A DNA stretch of 64,000 bases, from NCBI GenBank assembly GCA_019614645.1, contig JABWDB010000003.1, forward strand, positions 25,505,001 to 25,569,000, read 5' to 3'. The notes beneath the pieces are model-generated. The model saw only the letters and a program-made list of their open reading frames with translations, was not told where the DNA came from and ran no database searches. The position numbers were made by a program, and so were the translations under genes. This document shows, piece by piece, positions 10,969 through 22,164 of the stretch. The number at the start of each line of letters is the position of its first letter. Position 1 is the stretch's first letter. Origin of the DNA: Stratiolaelaps scimitus. Lineage: Eukaryota > Arthropoda > Arachnida > Mesostigmata > Laelapidae.

Positions 10969-13122
10969 GACAAGGATGCTATTGCGGAATTTATAGATCA
11001 AGTAGGCCGCCTGTCCTGGCTTAGGGTCATTGATGCAGAGGATGTAGATACTGGCTTCGATGCGTTCAGTGCTATACTGTGCCGGGCTTATGAGGAGTGC
11101 TTTTCAACTGTTGAGCTTACCTCTCCGCAGGGGCATGACAGGTTCAGGTTCTCGGCCCGTCTCCGTCGTCTACGTCAGAATGTCAACAAACTATACCGTT
11201 GGCACTTAAAAGTGGTCTCCCCCGAGTCTAAGGCGGCGTATTGCATCAGTCGTCAGAGATACATGCGCGAGGTAAAGCGGGCTCGAGCGTCTTTCTACAA
11301 GTCTCGGTTTAGATCTTTGCAGGCCAAAAGTCGTCAATTGTGGAAGTTCATCAACGTCTCGTGTGGAAGAGCTGCAAGTAGAGCTGAGCTTCCAGCTACC
11401 TTGGAGGGCCGCTCTGGTCCGGTTTCTGCTCCTCACGATGTTGCTGATGAACTGAACCTCCATTTTGCGACGGTTGGATCTAAGACGATATCCTCGCTGC
11501 ATCTTGATGCCGATATTCGGCCTGAACTGGAATCGCTTTGGCATGCTGAAACACAAACGTTCGAACTGGCGGACGTTGCTGTGTCTGAAGTTGAACGGGC
11601 CCTGGGTTCAACTAAGGCTTCATGGAGTGTCGGTGTCACGGGGATTCCAACCAAATTGCTTGCGATAGCGTCGACCGTGGTCGCTCCTCCTTTAACGCAC
11701 ATCATCAATCTCTCGATAAGGTCAGGCTCCTTCCCAAGTAGACTAAAAGAAGCTAGAATTATCCCGTTGTTTAAAAATAAGGGTGACCGTAAGTTGCCAA
11801 CTAATTATCGACCAATATCCTTGGTAGATTTCCTATCGAAAGTAATGGAGAAGATTATTCTGGTTAGATTAGACCGATATCTCAACTCGAAAAACTTTTT
11901 CTCGCCCTGTCAGTGTGGTTTTCGCAATGGTAGGTCTACCGAATTGGCGCTAGCACACCTATTGCAGGAGATAACCGATTCTATTGAGAACAATCAACTA
12001 TGTTTGGGAGTCTTTCTTGATGTGTCAGCCGCTTTCAACTGCTTACACCACTCGTTCTTTCTACAAATACTTGACCATCTTGGCTGCAGCAGCTTGGTTG
12101 TTTCTTGGTTTCGTTCATACCTGACTGGGAGACAACAGGCGGTGAAGGTCGAAAACGTGGAATCAACCTGGAGGACAGTCGACATCGGCGCGCCGCAAGG
12201 CTCTATTCTAGGGCCCTATATGTTTATTATCCTAATGAACTTCATCTTGTTAGAAATATCAGCCGGCAAATTTTGTAAAACCATTGCATACGCAGATGAC
12301 ACGTCGCTCCTTTTCAGAATCTCCCCTTCCTCCATACAAGATGATGTTCATAGAGTGATGCCCAAGGTTGAAGCTGTGATTAAAATTTTCGAGAAATTTG
12401 GTCTGGTCATAAACGCTAGCAAAACGGGTATCGTCCTCTTTCGCTCGCCACAAAGGACGACTCATATCCAATCAGTGGAATTATGCAATTCGTCGGTTCC
12501 GGTGTCTTCCTCTGTCAAATGTTTGGGTCTTGTTCTCCAAGACACACTCAGATGGCACGAACACCTACGGACTATTACTCCAAAATGTTATGCGGTGATT
12601 GCCTCACTGCGCCGCCTGAGAGAACTTGGAGTACCTACTGAGGGATTACTGCTGGTGTATAGGATGTTACTCATTCCTCTGCTTTCCTATGGAATCACAA
12701 TCTGGGGTGGGAGCTTTCAGGGAACGCTGCGCAAAGGAGAAATCATTCAGAACGACGCACTTAGGGCCATCTTCGATCGGCGTCGCAGTGCTTCCGTTAC
12801 AGATATTTTAGATAATGCTGAGCTTCTTCGCCTCCGTGGAATCAGCAAGGTTCAGACTGCCTTTCTTGCCTTCAAAATAGTAAGAGGAAAAATTCCTGGT
12901 GACATCTCTTTCTGCATCTCTGCTATGGAAAAGCGAACGGCCCGTCGGGCAACGGTATTCGTGAGACCATTCACCACCAAAGAGTCAAGTCGCCATGCTC
13001 TGGCTCACCGCCTACCGGAGGTATGGGGCTCTCTCCCGAGTGAGATTCGATCCCTCACCTCAGCAAAGAAGTTTGTCCACGAAGTTAAGAAAATTTTTAG
13101 GGGTAGTGATCACTGTGTTTGA
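10954..13122 (+). CDS. LINE reverse transcriptase, endonuclease missing
   Basis: Known role: target-primed reverse transcription of LINE RNA. The 722-residue product begins in the linker that normally follows the endonuclease (helical, Arg/Lys-rich, about residues 1-140). It then shows the RT core in order: PLFKNKGDRKLPTNYRPISL (about 272-291), the QCGFRNGRST block (about 321-330), FLDVSAAFN with the first catalytic Asp at about 356, GAPQGSILGP (412-421), and YADD at 446-449 with the paired Asp residues. The thumb and C-terminus follow to about 720. Odd points: FD of the usual SKAFD box is FN, and the ND after the GPLLF-like block is degraded (MNFI), so activity is doubtful despite the intact frame. 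Relatives with endonuclease are usually 900-1000 residues. The ATG at 10954 is the first in the frame, which opens at 10933. Confidence 0.92.
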   Translation: MVRKHDKDAIAEFIDQVGRLSWLRVIDAEDVDTGFDAFSAILCRAYEECFSTVELTSPQGHDRFRFSARLRRLRQNVNKLYRWHLKVVSPESKAAYCISRQRYMREVKRARASFYKSRFRSLQAKSRQLWKFINVSCGRAASRAELPATLEGRSGPVSAPHDVADELNLHFATVGSKTISSLHLDADIRPELESLWHAETQTFELADVAVSEVERALGSTKASWSVGVTGIPTKLLAIASTVVAPPLTHIINLSIRSGSFPSRLKEARIIPLFKNKGDRKLPTNYRPISLVDFLSKVMEKIILVRLDRYLNSKNFFSPCQCGFRNGRSTELALAHLLQEITDSIENNQLCLGVFLDVSAAFNCLHHSFFLQILDHLGCSSLVVSWFRSYLTGRQQAVKVENVESTWRTVDIGAPQGSILGPYMFIILMNFILLEISAGKFCKTIAYADDTSLLFRISPSSIQDDVHRVMPKVEAVIKIFEKFGLVINASKTGIVLFRSPQRTTHIQSVELCNSSVPVSSSVKCLGLVLQDTLRWHEHLRTITPKCYAVIASLRRLRELGVPTEGLLLVYRMLLIPLLSYGITIWGGSFQGTLRKGEIIQNDALRAIFDRRRSASVTDILDNAELLRLRGISKVQTAFLAFKIVRGKIPGDISFCISAMEKRTARRATVFVRPFTTKESSRHALAHRLPEVWGSLPSEIRSLTSAKKFVHEVKKIFRGSDHCV

Positions 13123-13314
13123 CATGTAAAATTACGTATAACGTTGATTTTTGTGACTATGATGGAAGAGGAATCGTGTCAATGTATTTGCCCCTATGTA
13201 TGCGTTGATATAATATGTTGTCAATTGTAACTTCGTCTGTTGCAGTGTGATATTTTACACCTTTTACCTATTATTTTTTACGAGAACTCAAGCAATGTAT
13301 GTTGCAGTTCCGTC

Positions 13315-13320
13315 AATAAA
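13315..13320 (+). promoter_or_regulatory. AATAAA polyadenylation signal of LINE
   Basis: AATAAA about 190 bases after the RT stop codon, followed by a T/G-rich run as expected of a downstream element. It marks the probable 3' end of the element's transcript. Confidence 0.6.
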
Positions 13321-13350
13321 CAGCAGTTTGTATTGTATTGTTTTCACTCG

Positions 13351-14719
13351 GCGAAGTACGTTTTGTGAGCCTATGCATTCACGCAAGAAGCACTTTCCAT
13401 CAAGAACCAGTTCCGCACTCACTAACATGCAGGTACTTGTCTAGTCATTGGTTCAAATTCTAGTGGCTGCAAGCTGCACCATCGGGAGATAGCACTCTTA
13501 CCTTGAACTAACCTCAAATGCAGGTGAAGAAAAAAAAGTGAGGCCTCTACCAAGAGTAACGTCCCGGAACGCTCAAAATTATGCACGGCGCCAGCAAGCC
13601 TGCGGGGCCGCAACTCTATAACTATTGCCTTACACATACGAAACTCAGAGGCTTTCGCGCCTAGTACCATCAGATGACACAGTAAGTGGGAAACATTTTT
13701 ATCAAAAAAGACTCCCAAGTGACATAGTGTGCTGGTATATGAGGGGGCTCTAACCTCTGTCCGAATCTGCGGAAAGGGACAGGGAATTCGACGCAAACGG
13801 GCAAGAACTTGAGGCTTCCACTGATTTAGCTCTTGATTTCAAGTTCGAAATACGATGGTTGTAGCCGCTCCAGAATTGATTTACTACCATATTAGCTCCC
13901 CTGTAGTCATACCCTTACACATTCAGCATGCTATCGTCAGCACAGACCAGTATTTCTCGGTGAGCGCTTGGGGTCCTCGGAACACCAGACCTGAACAGGT
14001 TGAAGGTATAGCGCTCGCTAGGATAGTTCTTCAGTTTGCTATCTGCAAGTCTCTAAGGATGTCTCGAACAAATGAAAGATTCGAGGAGTTTAGATGGAGC
14101 TCAAGTTACAGCGGTATTACGGAAACCTCCATGAGCTTTGGGTACAATACGCTTGGTGGCAGGAGCGCATAGCAACGCAGACGATCATTGACGAACACTA
14201 ATAGAAAATCTGGGTAGGCGTACAGCAAAGGTTGCAGCCTTGTGAGACCGCCATAACCTGCGGCAGAGTTGTTCACCTTTCCCACAGTTGCCGCAACCGA
14301 CTCAACGACACCAGTGGGAAAGCAAATGCCCCACGGAACGCCCTCTCCATCCACTAAAAGAACCAAGCCTGGCCATTTCCTAGCCAACTTCCGTGCAGTC
14401 TGATTCAAAATAGTCAGTGCAGAGAGGCAGCTCTGCTCTCCGACTTACATGTTGCTCTATTCCTCGTAGGCGCAATATGGAGTGGGAAAAAGAAAAGTGG
14501 CCTGATCCTGGCATGACTGTCAGCTCTTCCAAGAATCTCTGTATAAGGATCTCCTTTTTTGTTTCTTTACAAACTCTACGATAGAACCGCTCGGAAAGTT
14601 TGTGTTGTTCCAAGTAACCAGCACATAAGTTCCCATCACTACCTCTATTCCTAACTAATAAATTCAGCGGCTGACAACACACTTAGTCAAGCTGATAATT
14701 GATAGAGGGAATTCTATAA
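13351..14719. other. Unassigned stretch with overlapping open frames
   Basis: Minus-strand frames at 13422-13796, 14106-14408 and 14380-14682 are open, and the last two overlap by 29 bases in different frames, as in a decayed gene. They show no motif I recognise. A B-box-like GGTTCAAATTC at 13449 has no matching A box or cloverleaf, so I do not call a tRNA. Confidence 0.3.
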
Positions 14720-15099
14720 GTGCCAAGTGGGGACTTCAAATCCTACCTCCATAGGATTGTTAAAGCCCTGTCCGACATTTGCGTGCTGTGCGATGCAGGA
14801 GTCGAGGTCGACCCCCTTCACGCACTGGCAGCACGTATTATAGAGCCACAGAGCAAGTACGGCAGAAGGTCGCGGACGCCGAACTGACAAGGGCCATGCA
14901 AGATGGGATCCGAGGGTTCGTTTCCTACATGTGCCTGGCCAGAGACAAGTGGGACAGAGGGAATACACTAGCCGAGAGGATCCTCCGGGAGAAGGATAGG
15001 TTAGAATGGGCGCGGATAGCAGAACTTGTCCGAAAGGAAAATGCCCGGGACCCACCCGCTGCGGCTAAACGGGAGGGTTCGCCCCAGGGGAGGAGCTGA
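14720..15099 (+). pseudogene. Possible frameshifted ORF, unknown protein
   Basis: Two protein-like frames overlap on the same strand. The first is open from 14720 to a TGA at 14885-14887 and includes a cysteine pair (ICVLC) and a leucine/alanine helix (DPLHALAARI). The second, from 14779 to 15099, gives a long charged helical segment (for example LAERILREKDRLEWARIAEL) and a proline/alanine-rich tail. Changing frame near 14840 would join them into one protein of about 125 residues. I do not recognise a family. A decayed retroelement gag-like or linker region is one possibility. The block is GC-richer than its flanks. Confidence 0.3.
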
Positions 15100-16744
15100 G
15101 GGATAACACATGGTTGGAATCGATTGCCGGTCCCTGCAAGGCCCTGACTAAAGTAATATTTTTGATAGTCCCGGTCAGTGCCCCAAGTCAAAATTGGTTC
15201 TGGGTTTAGTCAGTATGAGTCTGACACTACCAGGCATATACCTTGGATGTGAGGCCTGGTGTCCATGCAGGATTTACACTTAACCTCTATAAAAGAAAGT
15301 ACCACTATCAGAGTCTATGCGAAGATAAGCCCGTGGGTATAAATATAGCAAGATCCGAAGTTTGACACAGATGCATAAGACTGAGATGTCGCAAACTTTA
15401 CTCATGTGACCAGGTGGTTATCCTTGATTTCATGATCTCAGTTGGTTTCCCCGCCGATCGGAAATCCGAGCCTCTTGTAGAACAATCAGGGTCCGTGTCC
15501 ACTTTCGAGGCTCGCTTAAGAGTTCTGCCGTTACGAGAGAGCAATTTCCTCCTCATCCGTGGCATCCACATCCTCACAAGCACTGGTCTATTCCACGTTA
15601 TCTGCGAGGCCAGAAACGGTGGAGGGCCCTTGGGTTTGCCCAGTCCCCGCATGCCCAGCTCCCACGAACGAGTTAGAAGGTTTTCCACAGTGGACACACG
15701 TTGTTCCGAAGCCTGAACATTTGAGCTAACCGATGGGGCCCTGGAATTCGCATGGGCGGGCGATGCCGTCATCCAGCTTTTGCCGCTGAGCGGGAAACCC
15801 TATCCGAGGTCATTATAAGCAGAATCACTTTTTGTAGCACTCGGGGAGGGTACGACTCCTCGACAGCCCGATGGATGCCATCGCAATTGGTATATCTGAC
15901 TCTAGATGTGGTTCTGATATGGCTTTCCAGCTTCTTTTTCAATTTCAGCATAGTCCCGAAAGTGGTGAAAATCGGCGCGAGGTGCTAAGGTTAATGCATC
16001 TAGTAAACCTATGGCAAATCTGAAGATGTCTGCAGGATTTATTCTATATATTATTCTCATTTTCACAGAAGTCGTGTAAAAAATACGTCATTTGGCGGAG
16101 CTTGCACACTATCTAAATTAGTCCCCAATTATCATTTTCCCCCTTCACATTGCCAACAATAATCTCAAATCAATTTTAAGGGGAGTCACGCAACGCGACT
16201 GGGAGGTGTATCCCAGGTATGTCAAGGCTGTTCTGCTATTCTATCTATACAGAGATACACGTGTGCATTAAGCGACTCACAAGGGATTCGGATGTGGAGA
16301 CGCTGCTGTTGCTGACGCTGCCTCCATCGGTTCGGGTACTGCAACTACAGCCAACGATGGTCAAAGTCCAAAGTTAGGTTGTAGCAGCACTTTGGAGGTA
16401 ACGCACTCCGGGCTCCATCGTATCCTTGGGATGCGACTGGGGCGACCACCGTCGCTGCCAAAGGTGGTGGATAACGGACCAGAGCGCCTGTCGGTAGCCC
16501 GACGGTGAGCTGGTCATTCCGTCTAGGTTATCCTGGTCTAGGATTACTCATTTGCATATTGCTCACCCTAGATTCTCTCACCCTCTCCCGTTGAAGTCCA
16601 TCCCCCGCAGAACGCCCTCGTTAAGTGCTTAGTGGCAGTAGTGCTAGTGGTGGTATGCTCCGCGGAAAGGGCACGTACATCCTTAGCGGTTGGTGTACAC
16701 AAGGAGCAGCATACTTCGGGAACCATCTGACGTTTTCTGTATTG

Positions 16745-16762
16745 TATATATATATATATATA
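16745..16762. repeat. (TA)n microsatellite
   Basis: Perfect alternating TA run. A second one lies about 130 bases downstream. Confidence 0.9.
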
Positions 16763-16891
16763 TGTGAGGGGAGAAGAAGAAAGAAGCAGAGCACATATGT
16801 ATTTAGTTAAGTAAGTAAGTGAGCAAGTCGGGTAGAACCTAGCTCGAGGCAGCTAGGTCACAGATGGAGCTGCGCTACTGAATAGTAATGC

Positions 16892-16911
16892 ATATATATA
16901 TATATATATAC
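16892..16911. repeat. (TA)n microsatellite
   Basis: Perfect alternating AT run of about 20 bases. Confidence 0.9.
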
Positions 16912-18020
16912 ACTTACCACCTGTGTAAAGAATGAACTGCATTTCAGCACCCCCACGAAGTGGTTAGAGAGGGGAGGCAAAAAGTCGTATTAATTTCATA
17001 TGGGAGGTTCTTGACCCCGTGTAGTAGGGAACGACAAAGGTGAGCACGTCGCCAACGGCAACGTTCAACAAACGACTACGTGCTGACACGACGTGAATAG
17101 GGCAACTAAGAATGCGGCGTAGCACATGAACAGCTAGGAACTGCTAGGAATGGTCTAGGTTTGAGTGCCGGACCGATAGATTTGCCAGTAGTTTCTTTTC
17201 GGTTAAGACATACATAGATAATGCGTGAAACAGCAGCAATAACTTCATCACTGTAAGACGAGGCAATCAACTACGTACTCAAATGTGTGCTAAATGATTG
17301 GTTTGATTTGGGAACTGATCACCTGGCACTATTACCTAACTATTGTCCGTATTAATAAAACAATCGATGTTGTCACTATTAAACATTACTAATTGTGTCT
17401 ATGATACGGTTCGTGGTAGACCGTTTTGACTGTATCCGAGCCAAGCGTCATGTACAACATTCGTATATGCGTATGCTATGCGTGCTCCATTTCAGTGTAA
17501 TACAGCTTCCGATGGATACCAGTTCTCGGTAGTTCCCGCGGAATGTGTTGTGTAAGCAGCGTATAGTTACACACAAAACAAAACCGCTATTAAGTTTTTT
17601 CGTTTTCAGTTCGAGCAATCGGTGAGTCTGAGCGACAGCCGAGAGCTTTCGAGGCGCATTTTTTTACGGCTAACAGCTAAACCGAGTTGCCCAAAGTGTC
17701 TGCCAGCTGACTGGCTAACCTACGGGTCTGGGCTGTTGCGGCGTGGCTCATCAATTCGCCTGATTAATGTTGTAATGTATCACCCTGCTTCATACATGTC
17801 TCTGTGGGCCAGGCCAGAATGTATCAGAAGCCTCGGCCTGCAAACACCGTGAACGATCGGGTTGGACAGTGTACTCGAATGGTATTGGGCTGAGGCTGAG
17901 TACATGCTGCGAGAATGAACGAAGGCAAAGACGACCACAGGAATTCCTTAAGGATAAAAACTCAGCTTCTGTCGTGTGCCGCCACTTTGGGGGACACGTT
18001 TCGGGTGTAGAAATGAGCGA

Positions 18021-18042
18021 TAGAGAGAGAGAGAGAGAGAGG
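18021..18042. repeat. (GA)n microsatellite
   Basis: Perfect GA run of about 22 bases. It reads as Arg-Glu or Ser-Leu repeats in spurious frames on the two strands. Confidence 0.9.
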
Positions 18043-19779
18043 CCATGTTGCCGCAAGTGAGTTCGTGGGCACAGCAAGGGTGAACGACACCTCGTTGGCG
18101 TTAGTTAGAATAAATGGTGGATTTTCCTTTGACAAATCTCGTCGTTCTTTTGTTCTTGTTTAAGAGAGTGCAGAGGAAATTAGTCATTTTAACCCGAGAC
18201 TTGTTGTTCACGGAAGAACACAACAATAGTGAGCTGTCGTTATATTGTTATTGTTGCTGTCATTATTATGTCACGATTGTAGACATATCATGCTTGTTGT
18301 TTTAAAGTTGAAACTAATCAGTACAATCTGACACTAATAGATAGTGTCATACATGTGCTTCAAGTGCATACATGCACTTAAAAATAATTTTCTGTAGGAG
18401 GAGGGATTGGTAGCGGTTTCACGTAAATCTAAGCTATATTGAGACCACTATATGTGTGCGCAGAGGGAACTGCTAAGAGTCTTTCATTAAGCTCTCCTAC
18501 CTCATCGAAGCGACAGGCTAGTGGAGGGTATATACGCCGTGGTAATGGATGACGCCCTTTCTGCGCTGCTGGCTGTCAGAGCCCATGAACACGTTTCTAC
18601 TTTCGATACGTTGCCCTTAGCTACGCTTACTTAGATTGCTATTTTCTTTAGTTTGTGCTATTTTCTTTAGTTAAACACGCTCGTTCTAGCTACCCTCACG
18701 TTCATTGGCATTCTCTTTTTTATGAAGTTTTGTGACGTTTTATCGAATCGTTGCACATAAAAGGCACCAGTAGTCACCGAAATCGTTACTTAAACAACGA
18801 TGCCTTTAACTCTCTATGGCTTCTTCGTGCGTTTCCTTCCGACGTATCACTATACTCAGTGCCAGTCGGAATTAAGCAATCGGCAACTAAGAGAGTACTT
18901 TCCTTCGCTTGTAGGCAATCCAAACGGATACGTTGGTTGCACGTATTCCTCTCTCTCACCCTCCCCCTCTCTTTCCCTTGCTCCTCTATCGATCAATCTT
19001 CTATCCGAACTTGTAGTTCTTATTATATGCTTATAATACATGTCATGGCTCTCAGCCAATAAAGTGTAAACTTTATCTAGTCTCTATCACTACTGCTTGG
19101 CAGGATAGCCGCTACATAGCCAAACTTTGTGGCTTAATTTAACGTCCGTCGCGGCTCCCTCGCCCACTCCGCCGTGGTGCCGCCAGATCGTGGCTATCTA
19201 ATATATCCACAGTCATAAAACGTCATGTGTGTTTACGAGCGTTTATAACCTTCTGAAATGCAACCGCCACCAACACTGAGCGCCAGGAAAGCTGCCTGGT
19301 TTACCCAATGCTGGCTGGCCTGTCTGGGGCACTGCTTGCGTTCATCTTGTGGAGGCCACTATACTAAACTCCCCGTACTCGACTGCCTTGCCTAAACCTA
19401 AAGTATTTGTCGAACGTCCCTTGATTACCTACACAGCTACCTCTTAATAGCGTCATAAGCATCTAATAACAACGATGATAACAAATCTGTCTATGCAATA
19501 TGTGAACCAATAATGATTGGTGGAGAGCATTTCGCAACATTCGTACTATTATTGCGTAAAGTGAACTGCGCAGTGAGAGCATGAAAGAAAAATAAAATCG
19601 ACGGCCGAAAGAAGGTAACAGTGCAAACGGGTTATTTCATTATTATCTAATTTATTTCACTAACAGATGGTATGGGTTATAACAGGGTAACAATAAAATT
19701 GAATGGAATGAGAAAAGATAAAAATATATACAGATATGACAGCCCAAGTGGTCAGGGAGAGGTGGTTGGTCGTGACCGA

Positions 19780-20191
19780 GGCCAAGGAACACCCTGCTTG
19801 GCAAGTCCTGAGGTGGTACCTGGGACACGCATCCCCACAGAATCTACATCCGCAGTTTGGTCCCGGATCGTGGAAGTTCTCGGTTGAATAGGCGAGATGG
19901 TGGAAGCCGTGCACGCGTTGTGGTGCGAACAGCCCTTCCAAGGGTTTACTTGTTTAGTAGAAGCCTGCTTCTAGGTTAGAGATCTTTCTGCGGGAACCTT
20001 CGATGTATGTCCTTGAGCTCCTCCACGAATCTACGCGTAGCTGTCATTAGATGCGTTTTGGCATGTGCCGCAAGGCAGAGCACCCTGATCAGAAAGCTAG
20101 CTTTCGCTCTGTCTAGGGTCGCGGGATCGGGCTCCTTAAAGTCGCTCCAAATGAGTGGGACACCGTAGATAGCCACATCGCGCCGTCCTTA
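19780..20191 (-). pseudogene. Non-LTR retrotransposon RT C-terminus with CCHC knuckle, remnant
   Basis: Two minus-strand pieces lie in the order expected of a LINE C-terminus. The upstream piece (20191-19976) reads YGVPLIW, then LDRAKASFLIRVLCL and FVEELKDI, like the region after the RT thumb in many LINEs, where a Trp is followed by a conserved K-x-x-FL-x-R-x-L helix. After a frame change, the downstream piece (19941 to about 19780) has FHDPG and then a C-X2-C-X7-H-X3-C knuckle, CRFCGDACPRYHLRTC, at 19848-19801. From memory, similar knuckles end elements of chelicerates, but no search was possible. Stops and the frameshift make it a dead fragment. A 150-codon frame upstream on the same strand (20399-20851) might belong to it but shows no RT motif. 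Confidence 0.6.
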
Positions 20192-20274
20192 AGCAAGTCT
20201 CTGACGCAATTGATATCAGCTAGTCGACCATTCTCCGATTTATTCTTATTACCACATATGCTACCTAAGGATTC

Positions 20275-20298
20275 ACTAAACTACATTCTATATTCTTA
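20275..20298 (+). repeat. Diverged single unit of the 33-bp minisatellite
   Basis: CACTAAACTACATTCTATAT here closely matches the start of the tandem array at 21142, about 860 bases away (CACTAAACTATATTCTATAT with one change). Confidence 0.55.
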
Positions 20299-20987
20299 TA
20301 GGGAAGCTGCACGTCCGACTTTTATTGGCGCCCGGCATCTATTCATAAATGATTATGTGAACTGCTGATCCAGCTCTCTGCACTTAATTATGTAATATTT
20401 AATACCAGGCGTCGTATATTTGTTCTATGCCAGAAGTCATAGAACACTCCAGCTGGCGTGGTTGAGCAAGGCCATCCAATTTTCCAGAGAGTAATAGAAT
20501 TCTATTTCTTCGTTCGGTAGTCGTCGCATTCGAGACTTTCATAGCACCCCATGCATATTGGATTGCGATAGGCAAGTCCCACAACAAGCGTAGCTCCCCG
20601 CTACCCTGCTTCCTCAAAGCAGGTTCACCTCGTAAAATGTCCGACTTCAAGCGGAATTTTGTGCTTCCAGGATTCGTCGAGGCGTGCTGATCTGATGAAA
20701 TTCGCGTCTCATTCGGGCCACAGGTGAACTGATGCGGGCACAGGCTGTTCTTAATGGCCACGTGAAGAGTATAATGATCCCGGAATCTACTTTCTAATAC
20801 CAAATGCAAAGCAAGTTTTCTATCCTTGATTGTAATGGCTTGTAATCTCATGCAATTAAATAGTTTGGTCCATTTGTTATTACAAGTACTGCTGTATTAT
20901 TATTCTAGCATAGTATTATTACATTTATTTGGATTCTCGTGGTGTTGTTTCTTGCACCAGCTAGTATTACTATTATTATGTACTGCG

Positions 20988-21011
20988 TATATATATATAT
21001 ATATATATATA
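20988..21011. repeat. (TA)n microsatellite
   Basis: Perfect TA run of about 24 bases, producing an Ile-Tyr repeat in spurious frames. Confidence 0.9.
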
Positions 21012-21141
21012 ATGCAAAACAGTTAAATCCTGAAACTATAGCGGTTGTAGTCTATGCTCCTTTAATTAAAATATTGCAATACCTTAAAGATATAGAATTA
21101 ATTATGTATATATATATACATAATACCTAGGGACGGAACAC

Positions 21142-21271
21142 TAAACTATATTCTATATTCTATTTTCTCTTCTATAAACTATATTCTATATTATATTTTC
21201 TCTTCTATAAACTATATCTATATTATATTTTCTCTTCTATAAACTATATTCTATATATATATATATATATA
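21142..21271 (+). repeat. 33-bp minisatellite ending in a (TA)n run
   Basis: Units begin TAAACTATAT and end TTCTCTTCTA: 21142-21174 (33 bp), 21175-21207 (33 bp), 21208-21239 (32 bp), and a partial fourth from 21240 that dissolves into a TA run (21252-21271). Units differ by one or two bases. Confidence 0.9.
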
Positions 21272-22012
21272 CATTAGGCTACACAACACAGTGTGAAAAT
21301 AAGCGTTATGTATTGAATGATCCAACGTAAGCTCTTGAGAATGCGAAACAAATAAGGAAATATTCATGATCTATTATAGATGCAGATAGATCAGACCCAG
21401 GGCCCCGATAACATTTAGCCCTGAATATTCCGCTAGCTGTACTAGAGATTCAACTGAGCACAAAACCGAGGTCCAGATAGTTCCCCGTTGATATTCCAGA
21501 GCATTAGCGTCAAGTGTCGGCGGGTGCGTTCGATTGATGCCAGACATCTACGATAAATTCCATTTGGCTGTTAGAATTTTCTCGGACAAGAATCCAGAAA
21601 CGTTTCAAGTAGAAATGAACGTTAGTTTTCGATATATCAATCAGATCGGTGCAAGAATTCAAATTACCACAGAGATGTACCATAGCCATTTGTTGGATTT
21701 CAAAACAGACCTATTATGATTAGTCGTATGTGGTTTTTTCTTGAGCGCATCTCTGCTGAGGTTGCTCTGAAGGGCACTGCACTATTAAATAGTCCCACTT
21801 GGTTGCGTGACTTGCTGGACTCACTCACGGTTTTGGGCATGAAAAAGATTCGAACATAATATATGGTTTATACGATCATTTATAGCATATACCATAAAAA
21901 AAAGAACACGCGTTGTATAAATACAATATATTATGTTAAAATGTAAGCATTTTCCCGAACTGTTCACGAATTTTTTCATTCTTCCGCCTAAATTTGCTTT
22001 GTCCTCCAAATG
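21272..22012. other. Unassigned stretch with one weak ORF
   Basis: A plus-strand frame is open from about 21490 to 21719 with an ATG at 21537. It is moderately protein-like and preceded by a possible splice acceptor (TATTCCAG at about 21500). I do not recognise it, and it could be chance. The rest shows nothing notable. Confidence 0.2.
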
Positions 22013-22160
22013 TAATAGTAAAGGTCTATTGGTTTATTAATGGAACTGTAATTTTTACAATGTTTAAATTCTCTTATATGTCACCAGGTCGCGGAACTCG
22101 AACCTGCAGCCTACGGCTTATTACTGTCAAAGGCGGTCCAGGGCACCGCGCTAACGGCTA
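22013..22160 (-). mobile_element. tRNA-derived SINE, copy 2
   Basis: On the minus strand this copy has an A-box-like TAGCCGTTAGCGCGG, a B box GGTTCGAGTTC (plus-strand 22094-22104), then a non-tRNA tail with GACATATAAGAGA and AATAAACCAATA. Copy 1 at 31.5 kb matches along the head and tail. A- and B-box spacing fits an internal RNA polymerase III promoter inherited from a tRNA, and the element would move using LINE enzymes supplied in trans. The middle differs between copies. Confidence 0.7.
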
Positions 22161-22164
22161 AGAT

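Larger units (their letters stand above)
10943..13350 (+). mobile_element. 5'-truncated non-LTR retrotransposon (CR1/L2/Jockey-like LINE)
   Basis: The element comprises one long reverse transcriptase frame and a short 3' UTR of roughly 230 bases with AATAAA at 13315-13320. Base composition is visibly richer in GC than the flanks. The apurinic endonuclease domain and any ORF1 that full-length relatives carry are missing, so the copy was probably truncated at the 5' end on insertion. Exact 3' end and target-site duplications could not be fixed by eye; the AATAAA and a following TGTATTGTATTG run suggest an end near 13340-13350. The open frame implies a fairly young insertion. Confidence 0.85.
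15100..19779. other. Unassigned stretch with microsatellites
   Basis: Frames at 15398-15772 (-), 15414-15716 (+) and 15769-15984 (-) overlap and are moderately protein-like, but lack motifs or clear splice borders. The rest holds TA and GA microsatellites (listed separately) and no gene I can support. Confidence 0.35.

Noticed and set aside
13449..13459. B-box-like GGTTCAAATTC suggesting a tRNA gene
   Set aside because: No A box at the right spacing and no cloverleaf could be drawn.
14360..14390. KLARKWP shared between frames at 14.4 and 23.0 kb
   Set aside because: The DNA match is about 15 bases and the flanks do not align, so it is likely chance.
20399..20851. 150-codon minus-strand frame upstream of the RT remnant
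   Set aside because: No RT motif and no splice border; may belong to the element but cannot be shown.
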